DNA of 64,000 nt, taken from positions 467,001 to 531,000 of the forward strand of contig NZ_LS483397.1 in the NCBI RefSeq assembly GCF_900475595.1. Direction: 5' to 3'. Source of the DNA: Streptococcus uberis (GTDB lineage: Bacteria; Bacillota; Bacilli; Lactobacillales; Streptococcaceae). The notes below the pieces were generated by a model. It saw only the letters and a list, made by a program, of their open reading frames with translations, was not told the DNA's origin and made no database searches. Below, in pieces: positions 55,980 to 63,996 of this stretch. How positions within the stretch are numbered: position 1 is the stretch's first letter; each line of letters opens with the position of its first letter. The position numbers were made by a program, and so were the translations under genes.

Positions 55980-56555
55980 GTGGACAAGATTTTCAAAGAG
56001 ATTATGGCTGATCCAGATAATAAGGCCTACACGGAAAAAGGGATAGAGCCACTGTATTCCTCGCCCAAAACTGCAAAAATTGTCATCGTTGGTCAGGCAC
56101 CTGGAATTATAGCACAGGAGACCAAATTATTCTGGAATGATCGTAGTGGTCTGAAACTGAGAGAGTGGTTAGGCGTCGATAATGATACTTTTTATTACTC
56201 TGGCCATTTTGCCATTTTACCAATGGATTTCTATTATCCTGGTAAAGGAAAGTCAGGTGACCTACCACCTCGCAAAAATTTTGCTCCAAAATGGCATAAA
56301 AGGCTATTAGATCGTTTAGAAGAAGTTGAGTTAATCATTTTAGTTGGCCAATATGCCCAAAACTATTATTTGGGTGAGCGTCAGAAGAAAAACCTGACAG
56401 AGACTGTAAAAGCCTTTCAAGATTATCTACCAACATACTTTCCTTTAGTGCATCCTTCTCCACGAAATCAGATTTGGCTTAAGAGAAATCCCTGGTTTGA
56501 AGAGGAAGTTGTCCCGCAATTGCAAAAGAAAGTACAAAAGATTCTCCGTTCATAA
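55980..56555 (+). CDS. Uracil-DNA glycosylase superfamily protein
   Basis: A 191-residue protein of the UDG superfamily. The motif I region is IVIVGQAPGIIAQET (about 34-48), and the carboxyl motif is PLVHPSPRNQIWLKRNPWF (about 157-175), matching the GQAPG / HPSPRN pattern of the family. It is not the main Ung, which has GQDPYH. Start is GTG at 55980 with AAAGGAG seven bases upstream. It may repair deaminated bases or may have another nucleobase-related role. Confidence 0.8.
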   Translation: MDKIFKEIMADPDNKAYTEKGIEPLYSSPKTAKIVIVGQAPGIIAQETKLFWNDRSGLKLREWLGVDNDTFYYSGHFAILPMDFYYPGKGKSGDLPPRKNFAPKWHKRLLDRLEEVELIILVGQYAQNYYLGERQKKNLTETVKAFQDYLPTYFPLVHPSPRNQIWLKRNPWFEEEVVPQLQKKVQKILRS

Positions 56556-56607
56556 ATGCCCTTAAACTTGCCTCTTGGTAGCTCCACTCCCATTTTATCG
56601 GCTCTTA

Positions 56608-56616
56608 TGATATAAT
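56608..56616 (+). promoter_or_regulatory. ybeY promoter (extended -10)
   Basis: TGATATAAT, 31 bases before the ybeY ATG, ahead of ybeY-dgkA-era. Confidence 0.65.
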
Positions 56617-56647
56617 GGACTGACAAAAGCATTGGAAAGAAGAAACT

Positions 56648-57148
56648 ATGTACATTGAGATGATTGACGAAACTGGTTTGGTTTCGCAAGAGATTATGGA
56701 GCAAACGCTTGATTTGCTCAACTTTGCTGCTCGAAAAACGGGTAAAGACGAAAAAGAAATGTCAGTGACCTTTGTCACAAATGAAAGAAGTCATGAATTG
56801 AATTTGGAATACCGTGATACGGATCGTCCAACCGATGTGATTTCTTTAGAATACAAACCGGAATCTCCTATTTTGTTTGATGAAAGGGACTTGGAAGAAA
56901 ATCCTGACCTAGCAGAAATGCTGTCTGAGTTTGATGCTTACATTGGAGAATTATTCATTTCCATCGATAAAGCTAAGGAACAAGCTCAAGAGTATGGTCA
57001 TTCCTTTGAAAGAGAGATGGGCTTCTTAGCTGTTCATGGCTTTTTGCACATCAATGGTTATGATCATTACACGCCTGAAGAAGAAAAAGAAATGTTCACA
57101 CTACAGGAAGAGATATTAACTGCTTATGGCCTTACAAGACAATCATAA
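56648..57148 (+). CDS. ybeY: Endoribonuclease YbeY
   Basis: A 166-residue metal-dependent RNase for rRNA maturation and quality control. The zinc-binding motif [11 protein letters not shown] lies at about 138-148. [20 protein letters not shown] is the other conserved block. Its end overlaps the dgkA start by 23 bases. RBS GGAAAGAAG. First gene of the classical ybeY-dgkA-era operon. Confidence 0.95.
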   Translation: MYIEMIDETGLVSQEIMEQTLDLLNFAARKTGKDEKEMSVTFVTNERSHELNLEYRDTDRPTDVISLEYKPESPILFDERDLEENPDLAEMLSEFDAYIGELFISIDKAKEQAQEYGHSFEREMGFLAVHGFLHINGYDHYTPEEEKEMFTLQEEILTAYGLTRQS

Positions 57149-57530
57149 TTCCCAACGCAAATGGAAAAATAGAACAGTCACTTCAAGCTTAGAGTTCGCA
57201 CTAACGGGGATATTAACGGCTGTTCAAGAAGAACGCAATTTAAAAAGTCATTTAGTATCAGCCTTTTTAGCCAGTTTTGCTGGTATTATCTTTAAGATTT
57301 CGGCGGTGGAATGGCTCTTTTTACTGTTGGCCATTTTCTTGGTGATTTGTTTGGAAATCGTCAATTCGGCTATTGAAAATGTTGTGGATTTAGCCAGTAG
57401 TTATCACTTTTCAATGTTAGCCAAGAAAGCAAAAGACATGGCTGCAGGTGCTGTTCTTGTGATGTCGCTTTATGCGGTATTAACAGGACTAATCATCTTT
57501 TTGCCCAAAATTTTTGCCCTTATATTTTAA
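57126..57530 (+). CDS. dgkA: Diacylglycerol/undecaprenol kinase
   Basis: A 134-residue integral membrane kinase with three helices. [16 protein letters not shown] and [21 protein letters not shown] with the active-site Glu of LEIVNSAIE are the family motifs. Gram-positive members phosphorylate undecaprenol rather than diacylglycerol, supporting the cell-wall lipid carrier pool. Overlaps ybeY and is followed 22 bases later by era. Confidence 0.92.
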   Translation: MALQDNHNSQRKWKNRTVTSSLEFALTGILTAVQEERNLKSHLVSAFLASFAGIIFKISAVEWLFLLLAIFLVICLEIVNSAIENVVDLASSYHFSMLAKKAKDMAAGAVLVMSLYAVLTGLIIFLPKIFALIF

Positions 57531-57551
57531 CTATCAGAAATCGGAGTTTAT

Positions 57552-58451
57552 ATGTCATTTAAATCAGGCTTTGTTGCCATCTTAGGTCGACCAAATGTCG
57601 GCAAATCAACTTTTTTGAATCATGTTATGGGTCAAAAGATTGCCATCATGAGTGATAAAGCGCAAACGACCCGTAATAAAATTATGGGGATTTACACTAC
57701 AGATAAAGAACAAATTGTTTTTATTGATACCCCTGGAATTCATAAACCCAAAACGGCACTTGGTGATTTTATGGTCGAGTCAGCTTATAGTACCTTAAGA
57801 GAAGTCGACACTGTTTTATTTATGGTGCCTGCTGATGAGAAAAGGGGGAAAGGCGATGACATGATCATGGAACGGCTCAAAAATGCCAAAATTCCAGTTA
57901 TCTTAGTCATTAATAAAATCGACAAAGTCCACCCAGATCAACTCTTAGAGCAAATTGATGACTTTAGAAGTCAAATGGACTTCAAAGAAGTGGTGCCAAT
58001 ATCTGCCCTTCAAGGAAACAACGTGCCAACTTTGATCTCACTCTTAACAGACAACTTAGAAGAAGGCTTCCAATACTTCCCTGAAGATCAAATTACCGAC
58101 CACCCAGAACGATTTTTAGTTTCCGAAATGATACGTGAAAAGGTGTTACACTTAACACAACAAGAGATTCCGCATTCAGTTGCAGTTGTGATAGAATCCA
58201 TGAAACGTGATCAGGTTACCGACAAAGTTCATATTAGAGCAACCATCATGGTTGAACGTGATAGCCAAAAGGGCATTATTATCGGAAAACAAGGTTCGAT
58301 GCTCAAGAAAATTGGCCAAATGGCTCGACGAGATATTGAACTCATGTTAGGGGATAAGGTCTACCTAGAAACATGGGTTAAAGTCAAAAAGAATTGGCGC
58401 GACAAAAAATTAGACCTAGCCGACTTTGGCTATAATCAGAAAGAGTACTAA
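57552..58451 (+). CDS. era: GTPase Era
   Basis: A 299-residue GTPase that assists 16S rRNA 3'-end maturation and 30S assembly. G1 is GRPNVGKST at residues 12-20, G3 DTPG near 59, G4 NKID near 124; the carboxyl KH domain (about 205-285) carries the RNA-binding [18 protein letters not shown] is a weak CGGAG. The TAA stop lies in a perfect 12-bp stem (CTAAAAAAGTCC / GGACTTTTTTAG), the first unit of a repeat array. Confidence 0.97.
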   Translation: MSFKSGFVAILGRPNVGKSTFLNHVMGQKIAIMSDKAQTTRNKIMGIYTTDKEQIVFIDTPGIHKPKTALGDFMVESAYSTLREVDTVLFMVPADEKRGKGDDMIMERLKNAKIPVILVINKIDKVHPDQLLEQIDDFRSQMDFKEVVPISALQGNNVPTLISLLTDNLEEGFQYFPEDQITDHPERFLVSEMIREKVLHLTQQEIPHSVAVVIESMKRDQVTDKVHIRATIMVERDSQKGIIIGKQGSMLKKIGQMARRDIELMLGDKVYLETWVKVKKNWRDKKLDLADFGYNQKEY

Positions 58452-58603
58452 AAAAGTCCAGTGGACTTTTTTAGGTTTGAGCCTAGAAACCGAAGAGCGA
58501 GAAAAAGTCCAGTGGACTTTTTTAGGTTTGAGCCTAGAAACCGAAGAGCGAGAAAAACATTCAGTGGATGTTTTTAACCCGAGTTAGGAAACCAAAAAGA
58601 GTG
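58451..58603 (+). repeat. Tandem repeats of 51 bp after era
   Basis: Two near-identical 51-base units start at 58451 and 58502, and a diverged third at 58553. Each has stem GTCC-AGT-GGAC flanked by A and T runs, then TTAGGTTTGAGCCTAGAAACC and GAAGAGCGAG. The third has CATTC-AGT-GGATG and CCGAG-like remnants. The layout equals that of the upp-linked array: a CC-AGT-GG stem touching the stop codon, then TTAGG, GAG.C.AGAAA and CGAG. Being 51 bases long, two units stay open in frame with era after its stop. Confidence 0.88.
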
Positions 58604-58861
58604 GGTTTTTTTAGGTTTTCGAAACAAATGTTGAAAAACAGCTTAATTTCAAAAATATAACTAATACAAAATAACGAACACAGTTAAAAAGAGCTGTGTT
58701 CTTTGTTTTGTAGCGATTTCAGGACTTTTTTGACTTATAGGAAAAATGTATAAATGATGGTAAAATATCATTTATTAATTGAAATGATAAAAAAAGAAAT
58801 AGCATTAAAATCGAATAAGTAAGTAAGGGAATAACAAAACAATAGAAATGAGGTATCAACG
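58604..58861. other. Gap before the accessory right end
   Basis: Contains a terminator (58676-58710) and a possible extended -10 TGGTAAAAT (58758-58766) with TTGACT further upstream but at non-standard spacing. A 13-codon ATG reading (58784-58822) has no ribosome site and is not called. Composition turns strongly AT-rich from here. Confidence 0.5.
58676..58710 (+). terminator. Terminator downstream of the era repeats
   Basis: GAACACAG / CTGTGTTC stem with a ten-base loop and T-rich tail. Confidence 0.75.
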
Positions 58862-59248
58862 ATGAAACGTAAGATAAGTCTCTTCTTATTCTTAGCAAGC
58901 ATTTTTGCTACAACAAATAGTGTCTTTGCTGGAGCAAGACAAATAGGACAACTATCACATTTTCGAATTACACCTAGTTTTAGTGGGACAAGCTATCTGC
59001 AGAAAATGAATGATAGTTATTATGTTGTTAATTTGGAATCTAAGAATCCACAAATCAAAGTAAAACATTATCTAGCAAATTCGCAAGGTGTTAGAAGAAG
59101 CGATATCGATATGACCTGGACTGGTCAGAGAGGTGTTTACACGAACTTTGCGAAAAGTCATTACATCTATAATTTGAATTTGGCTCGAGAAAACTTCTGG
59201 GATAAAGGCTTCTTTATCGATGGGAGTTGGTCTCCAGATTCAAAATAA
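58862..59248 (+). CDS. Small secreted protein, DUF2712-like or bacteriocin-associated
   Basis: A 128-residue exported protein. The signal peptide (MKRKISLFLFLASIFATTNS) likely cleaves after VFA at residue 23, with no lipobox. The mature 105 residues are basic, lack cysteine, and end in FFIDGSWSPDSK. The overall form resembles DUF2712 proteins, which end in GYW-D-E type motifs, but the match is weak. RBS AATGAGG. It is followed after 58 bases by two membrane proteins and an ABC ATPase, which suggests that those handle or answer to it. Confidence 0.6.
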   Translation: MKRKISLFLFLASIFATTNSVFAGARQIGQLSHFRITPSFSGTSYLQKMNDSYYVVNLESKNPQIKVKHYLANSQGVRRSDIDMTWTGQRGVYTNFAKSHYIYNLNLARENFWDKGFFIDGSWSPDSK

Positions 59249-59306
59249 ATTGAATTAAATTAAAATATAACTCATTTGTTATTCCCGATATTTTAAAGGA
59301 GAAGTA

Positions 59307-60098
59307 ATGATTACGCTAAAATTATTGCCTTATAAAAAAACTTTTCTCTTAATCTGTTTACTATTTTTTCTCTTAATCTATAATCAAGCTTTCTTTCATA
59401 TCTTGTTTTTTGATGACAGTGCTGCAGATATTGTCAAAGTTCATGGAGAATCGGTAAAGTTCAAATTTTTTTATGGTCTTTTATCTTTAAATAATGGACT
59501 ATTTGAATATAATTTTTTCCAATCTTTTATGTTCCCCTTGTTAATGATTGTTATTGGAAAAGCTTATCACTACCTTAAAAATAGGTATTGTCGCTATTAT
59601 TTGGGCAGGACACAATCCTATTATCCCACAATAAAAAAACTAAAGATTATTTTATCTATACTTAGTGTATTTATTTTTTCCCTTATTTTAGTCTTTATCA
59701 TTACTGTATCTAAAGGAGTTGGCAAATTTGTTTTAAGTGGAATTGAATATTATTTTAATAACCATTCCATTCTTTCTTTTTTTGGGACAAGTACTATAAA
59801 TTATCTGATTTATTATTTTTTAGTGAAGTCTTTCGCACTTTTAGCAGAGTCATTCTTAATATTTAAGATGATTGATTATTTCAATAATTTTACAAAATCT
59901 GCACTCGTTTATCTTCTATTTATGTGGGGAACAGCTCCCATATTATATTCCTTCTTGCCTTTTTATTTAGTCCCTATTTCCCATATTATGATAACTTCTT
60001 ATGGCAATGTTTCCTTATGGATGATTTTAGCCTCTTACCTTCCAATTTGTATCTTCTATGCTTATTTAAAAAGAAAAAATGCCTATGATATTACATAA
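59307..60098 (+). CDS. Polytopic membrane protein (putative ABC permease 1)
   Basis: A 263-residue, very hydrophobic protein with about six helices (for example 12-33, 70-87, 115-138, 165-188, 200-220, 235-258). No family is recognised. It begins with a good ribosome site (AAAGGAG) and overlaps the next gene by 20 bases. With a second membrane protein and an ATPase downstream, it is best read as half of an exporter or immunity-type ABC permease. Confidence 0.7.
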   Translation: MITLKLLPYKKTFLLICLLFFLLIYNQAFFHILFFDDSAADIVKVHGESVKFKFFYGLLSLNNGLFEYNFFQSFMFPLLMIVIGKAYHYLKNRYCRYYLGRTQSYYPTIKKLKIILSILSVFIFSLILVFIITVSKGVGKFVLSGIEYYFNNHSILSFFGTSTINYLIYYFLVKSFALLAESFLIFKMIDYFNNFTKSALVYLLFMWGTAPILYSFLPFYLVPISHIMITSYGNVSLWMILASYLPICIFYAYLKRKNAYDIT

Positions 60099-60738
60099 GT
60101 TTCGATATAGAGTGATAACGACCATTCTTACTTGGACAATTTGTTTCCTATTGCTAACAACTTACAATGAAAATAAAAATCTAGATTTGATTCATTTAGT
60201 GATTAATCAGTTTCTAAATCCACTCTCTTTTTCTCCTGGTCAAAAGTTACACTATTTAACCATTGTTATGCTTTTGGGTCTCTATTTTCTAAGTTTTTTT
60301 AGAACTTATCGGGTAATAATGGAAACGGCCAGCACCATAAAAGGAATGCTAAAATATCACTCAAATACACTTTTTTGCTACCAACTATCACTATATAACA
60401 TTTTAATGGGTTTTTATATCAGAGATTTCATTTATCTGATAGGTTGCATCATTACAAGCTTATTTGTAATCAAACCCACGACTGTTACGATTATGGGCTT
60501 GGCCTATCTCGTTTGTATATGGTTTTTAGTCGATACATTAACATACTTTTGGATAGTCTATTTCTGCAATGACCATCTAGCAATTATTCTATTCATTTGT
60601 CTTGAAATTATTTTTAGATATATGCTGATGAAACTGTTCCTTGTCGTGGTAGTCGTCACAATCCTATGTCTTATTATTTTGTCTTTAAAGGAGGTTACAG
60701 GTGTTAGAAATTCAAAATGGAAGCATAATAAAAGGTAA
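60079..60738 (+). CDS. Polytopic membrane protein (putative ABC permease 2)
   Basis: A 219-residue protein with about six helices and few charged loops. It starts inside the end of the previous gene at ATG 60079 or six bases later at 60085; no clear RBS, so coupling is likely. Its last 38 bases overlap the ATPase gene. Not recognised as a known family; partner of the preceding permease and the ATPase. Confidence 0.65.
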   Translation: MPMILHKFRYRVITTILTWTICFLLLTTYNENKNLDLIHLVINQFLNPLSFSPGQKLHYLTIVMLLGLYFLSFFRTYRVIMETASTIKGMLKYHSNTLFCYQLSLYNILMGFYIRDFIYLIGCIITSLFVIKPTTVTIMGLAYLVCIWFLVDTLTYFWIVYFCNDHLAIILFICLEIIFRYMLMKLFLVVVVVTILCLIILSLKEVTGVRNSKWKHNKR

Positions 60739-61330
60739 TCGTGTGTTATTAGATGAAATCAGTTTAAAGTTTGAAAATCAGAGAGTTTATGGTCTAGTTG
60801 GTATCAATGGTTCAGGAAAAACAATGATTCTCAAGGCTATTACGGGATTTCACCGTTTAACAAAGGGGCTCGTCTATCAAAATGGGACAATCATTGGACC
60901 AGGCAACAGAACGATATCAAAGACGGGATTAGTCCTTGGTGATCAAGAATTTATTTCCTATTTTACCCTAAAAGAAAATTTAACATTAATAAAGAAAATA
61001 TGTCCAAATGCCAAAACAATTGATTTAGAGTATTGGATTAAACTCTTTCAAATTGAAAAGTACCAGGATATTCCTTATAAAGATTTATCTTTAGGAACAA
61101 AGAAAAAAATGGTTATTATTCAAGCCTTTATGGATAATCCAGATATTCTGATTTTGGATGAACCCATGAATGCTCTAGATGAAAAAAGTGTGGCAATAAC
61201 CAAAATGTTGATCAAAAAACAAAAAGAAAAAGGCTTAGTTATTATGACCTCCCACTATAAAAATGATATTGAGGATTTATGTGACACCATCATACATGTA
61301 CAGGAAGGAAAAATCCTTAAAAAGGATTAA
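60701..61330 (+). CDS. ABC transporter ATP-binding protein
   Basis: A 209-residue ABC ATPase of the compact type used with bacteriocin-immunity or lantibiotic-type permeases. Walker A GINGSGKT at 34-41, signature LSLGTKKK at 129-136, Walker B LILDEP near 150-155, and H-loop in TSHYKND. Start is GTG at 60701 with AAAGGAGG eight bases upstream, within the previous gene. It energises the two membrane proteins before it. Substrate unknown; the secreted protein at 58862 is a candidate. Confidence 0.85.
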   Translation: MLEIQNGSIIKGNRVLLDEISLKFENQRVYGLVGINGSGKTMILKAITGFHRLTKGLVYQNGTIIGPGNRTISKTGLVLGDQEFISYFTLKENLTLIKKICPNAKTIDLEYWIKLFQIEKYQDIPYKDLSLGTKKKMVIIQAFMDNPDILILDEPMNALDEKSVAITKMLIKKQKEKGLVIMTSHYKNDIEDLCDTIIHVQEGKILKKD

Positions 61331-61526
61331 TCTTTGATGTGTGAGAAAGTACTAGGAAAAATTTTAAGACTCTTTCTTACAGATTTTAGTAACGAAGAGA
61401 CTTTAAATTAAAATTCTTTTCAAAAGATGACATTGATTCTCTAATTAATATATCAGACAAACACAGGTTGATGTTAAAAGAATATTTTAATAACATTTTT
61501 AAATTAGGGTGGTAAGAATAAAGAGA

Positions 61527-61553
61527 AACACAGCTTAATGGTTGTGTTTTTTT
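61527..61553 (+). terminator. Terminator before the two-component system
   Basis: AAACACA / TGTGTTT stem with ten-base loop and a T run of seven. Confidence 0.7.
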
Positions 61554-61653
61554 GTTGACTTAAAATACTGGCAAAAGAATAGAATTAGAGAAGACTCTAC
61601 AAATTATGATAAATGCCAAAATTTTCAATTGATGAAAAATAAATAAAAAATAA

Positions 61654-61732
61654 TTGATAATAATTAGTTTAAAATGTATAATTGATAATAAAAAATTCAA
61701 GAAATTGAATAATACCATTTGTTATTATTCAA
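61654..61732 (+). promoter_or_regulatory. Promoter of the response regulator gene with repeats
   Basis: -35 TTGATA (61654-61659), 17-base spacer, -10 TATAAT (61677-61682). TAATTGATAATAA occurs twice (61651-61663 and 61679-61691), 28 bases apart, one over each promoter element. A perfect 10-bp inverted repeat TTGAATAATA / TATTATTCAA (61705-61732) lies just after the expected start site. Either could be a binding site for the LytTR regulator; its usual paired 9-bp sites are about 21-22 bases apart, which does not fit exactly. Confidence 0.6.
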
Positions 61733-61757
61733 AATAATATATGCATTGGAGTTTTAG

Positions 61758-62498
61758 GTGAATATTTATATACTGGAAGACAATTTAAGTCAGCTATTCT
61801 ACCTTGAAAAATTGATAAAACAAATACTTTTACAAAAAAATAGGCAAAATTGTAAAGTTAAAACTTTTGAACAACCGAAGGATTTAATAAATAATGTGAA
61901 AGAAAGAGGAAATCATCAATTATTTTTTCTTGATATTGAATTAGGTCAAAATGATAAGTTAGGGCTATTAACTGCAAAAAAGATTAAAGAACTTGACCCT
62001 TTAGCAATTATAGTATTTATTTCAAGCCATTCAGAGTTTTTGCCTTTAACTTTTAGATATCAAACGGAAGCCTTTGATTTTATTGATAAAAACCTATGCA
62101 CGAAAGAAAAAATTGAAAGAATAACAAGAGCAATAAATTTTGTTATTAACAATAGTCATTCAATGAAGACTTCATTCTTTTTTGAAAATCAAAATAACAT
62201 CCTGCAAATTCCTTTTGAAAAAATATTTTTTATTGAAACTTCGTCAGAATCACATCGACTTATCTTGCACGGGAAAAATGAAATTATTGAATTTTATGGA
62301 AGTATTTCTGAGGTATTAAAACAAGAACCAAGACTATTAAAATCTCATCGTTCTTATATAATCAACCCAAATAATGTGGTCAAAATTGATAAAAAAGAAC
62401 GAACTATTTATTTTGAAAGAGGGATAAAGTGTTATGCTTCCCGTTCAAAATTAAAGTTTATTACAAATAGTATCAGTAACATAAGAAAGGAGAAATGA
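61758..62498 (+). CDS. LytTR-type response regulator (SilA/ComE/BlpR-like)
   Basis: A 246-residue regulator of the AgrA/ComE family. The receiver covers about 1-125 with phospho-acceptor Asp59 in LFFLDIELG, and a LytTR DNA-binding domain covers about 140-240 (IFFIETSSESHRLILHGKNE, then LKSHRSYIINPNNV). Start is GTG at 61758 with TTGGAG eight bases before. It heads a two-gene unit with the histidine kinase. Members of this family answer peptide pheromones by activating genes with paired direct repeats. Confidence 0.88.
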   Translation: MNIYILEDNLSQLFYLEKLIKQILLQKNRQNCKVKTFEQPKDLINNVKERGNHQLFFLDIELGQNDKLGLLTAKKIKELDPLAIIVFISSHSEFLPLTFRYQTEAFDFIDKNLCTKEKIERITRAINFVINNSHSMKTSFFFENQNNILQIPFEKIFFIETSSESHRLILHGKNEIIEFYGSISEVLKQEPRLLKSHRSYIINPNNVVKIDKKERTIYFERGIKCYASRSKLKFITNSISNIRKEK

Positions 62499-62520
62499 GC
62501 TGTTTATCTTCTTAGCAATT

Positions 62521-63840
62521 TTGGAAAAAATTTGTGACATTGCTGTCCCCATATTTTTATTTTATTTTATTACAAAGAGAAAAATAAAATTTAATGAAGT
62601 AGTGATTGGAGTATCAATAAGGCTATTATTGATATTACTATTTGTATTTTTTTATGAAAAATTGATTATTAGTGATATATTTACATATTTATCATTACCT
62701 TTATACATGTTTCTTTTTACTTCATATATCTATAAGTTTAATGTGAACCTGTTAACTATCTTTTATGCTCTATTTCCAATTACCTTATGGAATCTTATTT
62801 ATCGAACTATTGTATTCTATCTATTACCCATTTTGGGAATTACTAATTCATACTTTCAGAAAAGTCTATTATTTCTACCTGTATATTTGTTATCAGTTAC
62901 AATTTTAGTTTTATTTTTAGAAGCTTTTCATTATGATTTTTCAACGTTTTCAGAACAACAATTCAGTAAACAAGAGAAAAAACTAATAAGATTTGTAAAT
63001 TTCTTTATGATAACTTACTATTTCATGATTCAGATCATTTCATTTTTTGATTATCAATTAGCAATTGATACTCTATTTTATCGTCAACTTATTGTAACTT
63101 TATATTTTTTATTATTTTTAGGTATTTTGAATTCTTTGGACAAGCAAATTAGAGAGAAGCTTCAAAAAGAAATTATTTTTCAAAAAGAAATTCAATTTCA
63201 AAACCTTGAAAATTACAGTCGACATGTTGAAGAGTTGTATGATCAGGTACGACATTTTAGACACGATTATGCTAATATCTTATCAACATTAAAGATTGGA
63301 ATTGAAGAAGATGATATGACTATTGTAAAGGATGTATTTGAAAAAGTTTTAAAGGATTCAAATAGAGAATTGGAAAGTCATAAGTATGATATTACACGAT
63401 TAGTGAATATCGAAGACAGAGCTCTGAAGAGTTTATTGGCTTCTAAATTTATCCGAATGGAAGAAAAAGGAATAACTGTTTCTCTAGAAATTCCTTATAA
63501 AATAACAATTTGTGAGATGGAATTGATAGATTTTATAACGATTGTATCAATATTTATTGATAATGCAATTGAGGAAACATTTTTATCAAAGAACCCTAAG
63601 ATAACATTTGCATTTTTTGAGGATAGTAATAGACAAATCTGTATCATTGAAAATAGTACTCGAAATAATCAAATTGATATAACAAATATCTTTAATGAAT
63701 TTGAAACTTCTAAAGGTAAGGGCAGAGGCATTGGACTTTATAAGGTATCAAGAATATTAAAAAAATATCATTCTGTAAATTTAAAGACCCAAAGCCTAGA
63801 CTATAAATTTACACAAATATTAGAAATTATTTTTGAATAG
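62521..63840 (+). CDS. HPK10-type sensor histidine kinase (SilB/ComD/BlpH-like)
   Basis: A 439-residue membrane kinase with about six amino-terminal helices and a cytoplasmic carboxyl half. The phosphorylation site is in RHFRHDYANIL (near residue 246), the N box has DNAIEE, and the G box GRGIGLYKV. This is the peptide-pheromone receptor class of AgrC/ComD/SilB. The start is unclear. TTG at 62521 is the first usable codon but the good RBS AAAGGAG is 28 bases upstream, next to an ATG in another frame. It may therefore start elsewhere or carry a one-base frameshift at its 5' end. Confidence 0.82.
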   Translation: MEKICDIAVPIFLFYFITKRKIKFNEVVIGVSIRLLLILLFVFFYEKLIISDIFTYLSLPLYMFLFTSYIYKFNVNLLTIFYALFPITLWNLIYRTIVFYLLPILGITNSYFQKSLLFLPVYLLSVTILVLFLEAFHYDFSTFSEQQFSKQEKKLIRFVNFFMITYYFMIQIISFFDYQLAIDTLFYRQLIVTLYFLLFLGILNSLDKQIREKLQKEIIFQKEIQFQNLENYSRHVEELYDQVRHFRHDYANILSTLKIGIEEDDMTIVKDVFEKVLKDSNRELESHKYDITRLVNIEDRALKSLLASKFIRMEEKGITVSLEIPYKITICEMELIDFITIVSIFIDNAIEETFLSKNPKITFAFFEDSNRQICIIENSTRNNQIDITNIFNEFETSKGKGRGIGLYKVSRILKKYHSVNLKTQSLDYKFTQILEIIFE

Positions 63841-63849
63841 GAACTATCT

Positions 63850-63996
63850 TTATCTTGAAAAGTTTCCAATTTTAATTGCTGCATTTTTAGTAGTCTTATT
63901 AAAAATAGAATTTATTGTCCGCCACAATGACTTTCCTCCAATTATTTGATTTAATTCCGATTCTGAAAGTGTTGAAAATTGTTTAAAATTATTCAT
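63850..63996 (-). CDS. Double-glycine leader peptide, putative pheromone or bacteriocin (SilCR/BlpC-like)
   Basis: A 48-residue peptide gene, convergent with the kinase, nine bases after it. The leader part (residues 1-21) ends FSTLSESELNQIIGG and meets the canonical pattern: Leu at -12, Glu at -8, Leu at -7, Ile at -4, Gly-Gly at -2/-1. The mature peptide would be 27 residues, starting KSLWRTINSIF and ending AIKIGNFSR, with six basic and no acidic residues. S. pyogenes SilCR has a similar FSTLSESEL leader and the same opposite-strand placement after silB. Only four bases upstream of the ATG are in the window, so the RBS and promoter cannot be seen. Confidence 0.85.
   Translation of the reverse strand: MNNFKQFSTLSESELNQIIGGKSLWRTINSIFNKTTKNAAIKIGNFSR

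Larger units (their letters stand above)
61331..61757. other. Gap with coding remnant, terminator and the regulator promoter
   Basis: Bases about 61391-61516 read FKLKFFSKDDIDSLINISDK then HRLMLKEYFNNIFKLGW and a stop; this looks like the end of a lost gene, but there is no start codon with a ribosome site and I cannot name it. A terminator (AAACACA / TGTGTTT, 61527-61553) follows. Then comes the promoter of the response regulator. Confidence 0.45.

Noticed and set aside
58784..58822. 13-codon ORF before the secreted protein gene
   Set aside because: ATG has no RBS, and the peptide (12 residues, Lys-rich) shows no leader or known pheromone pattern.
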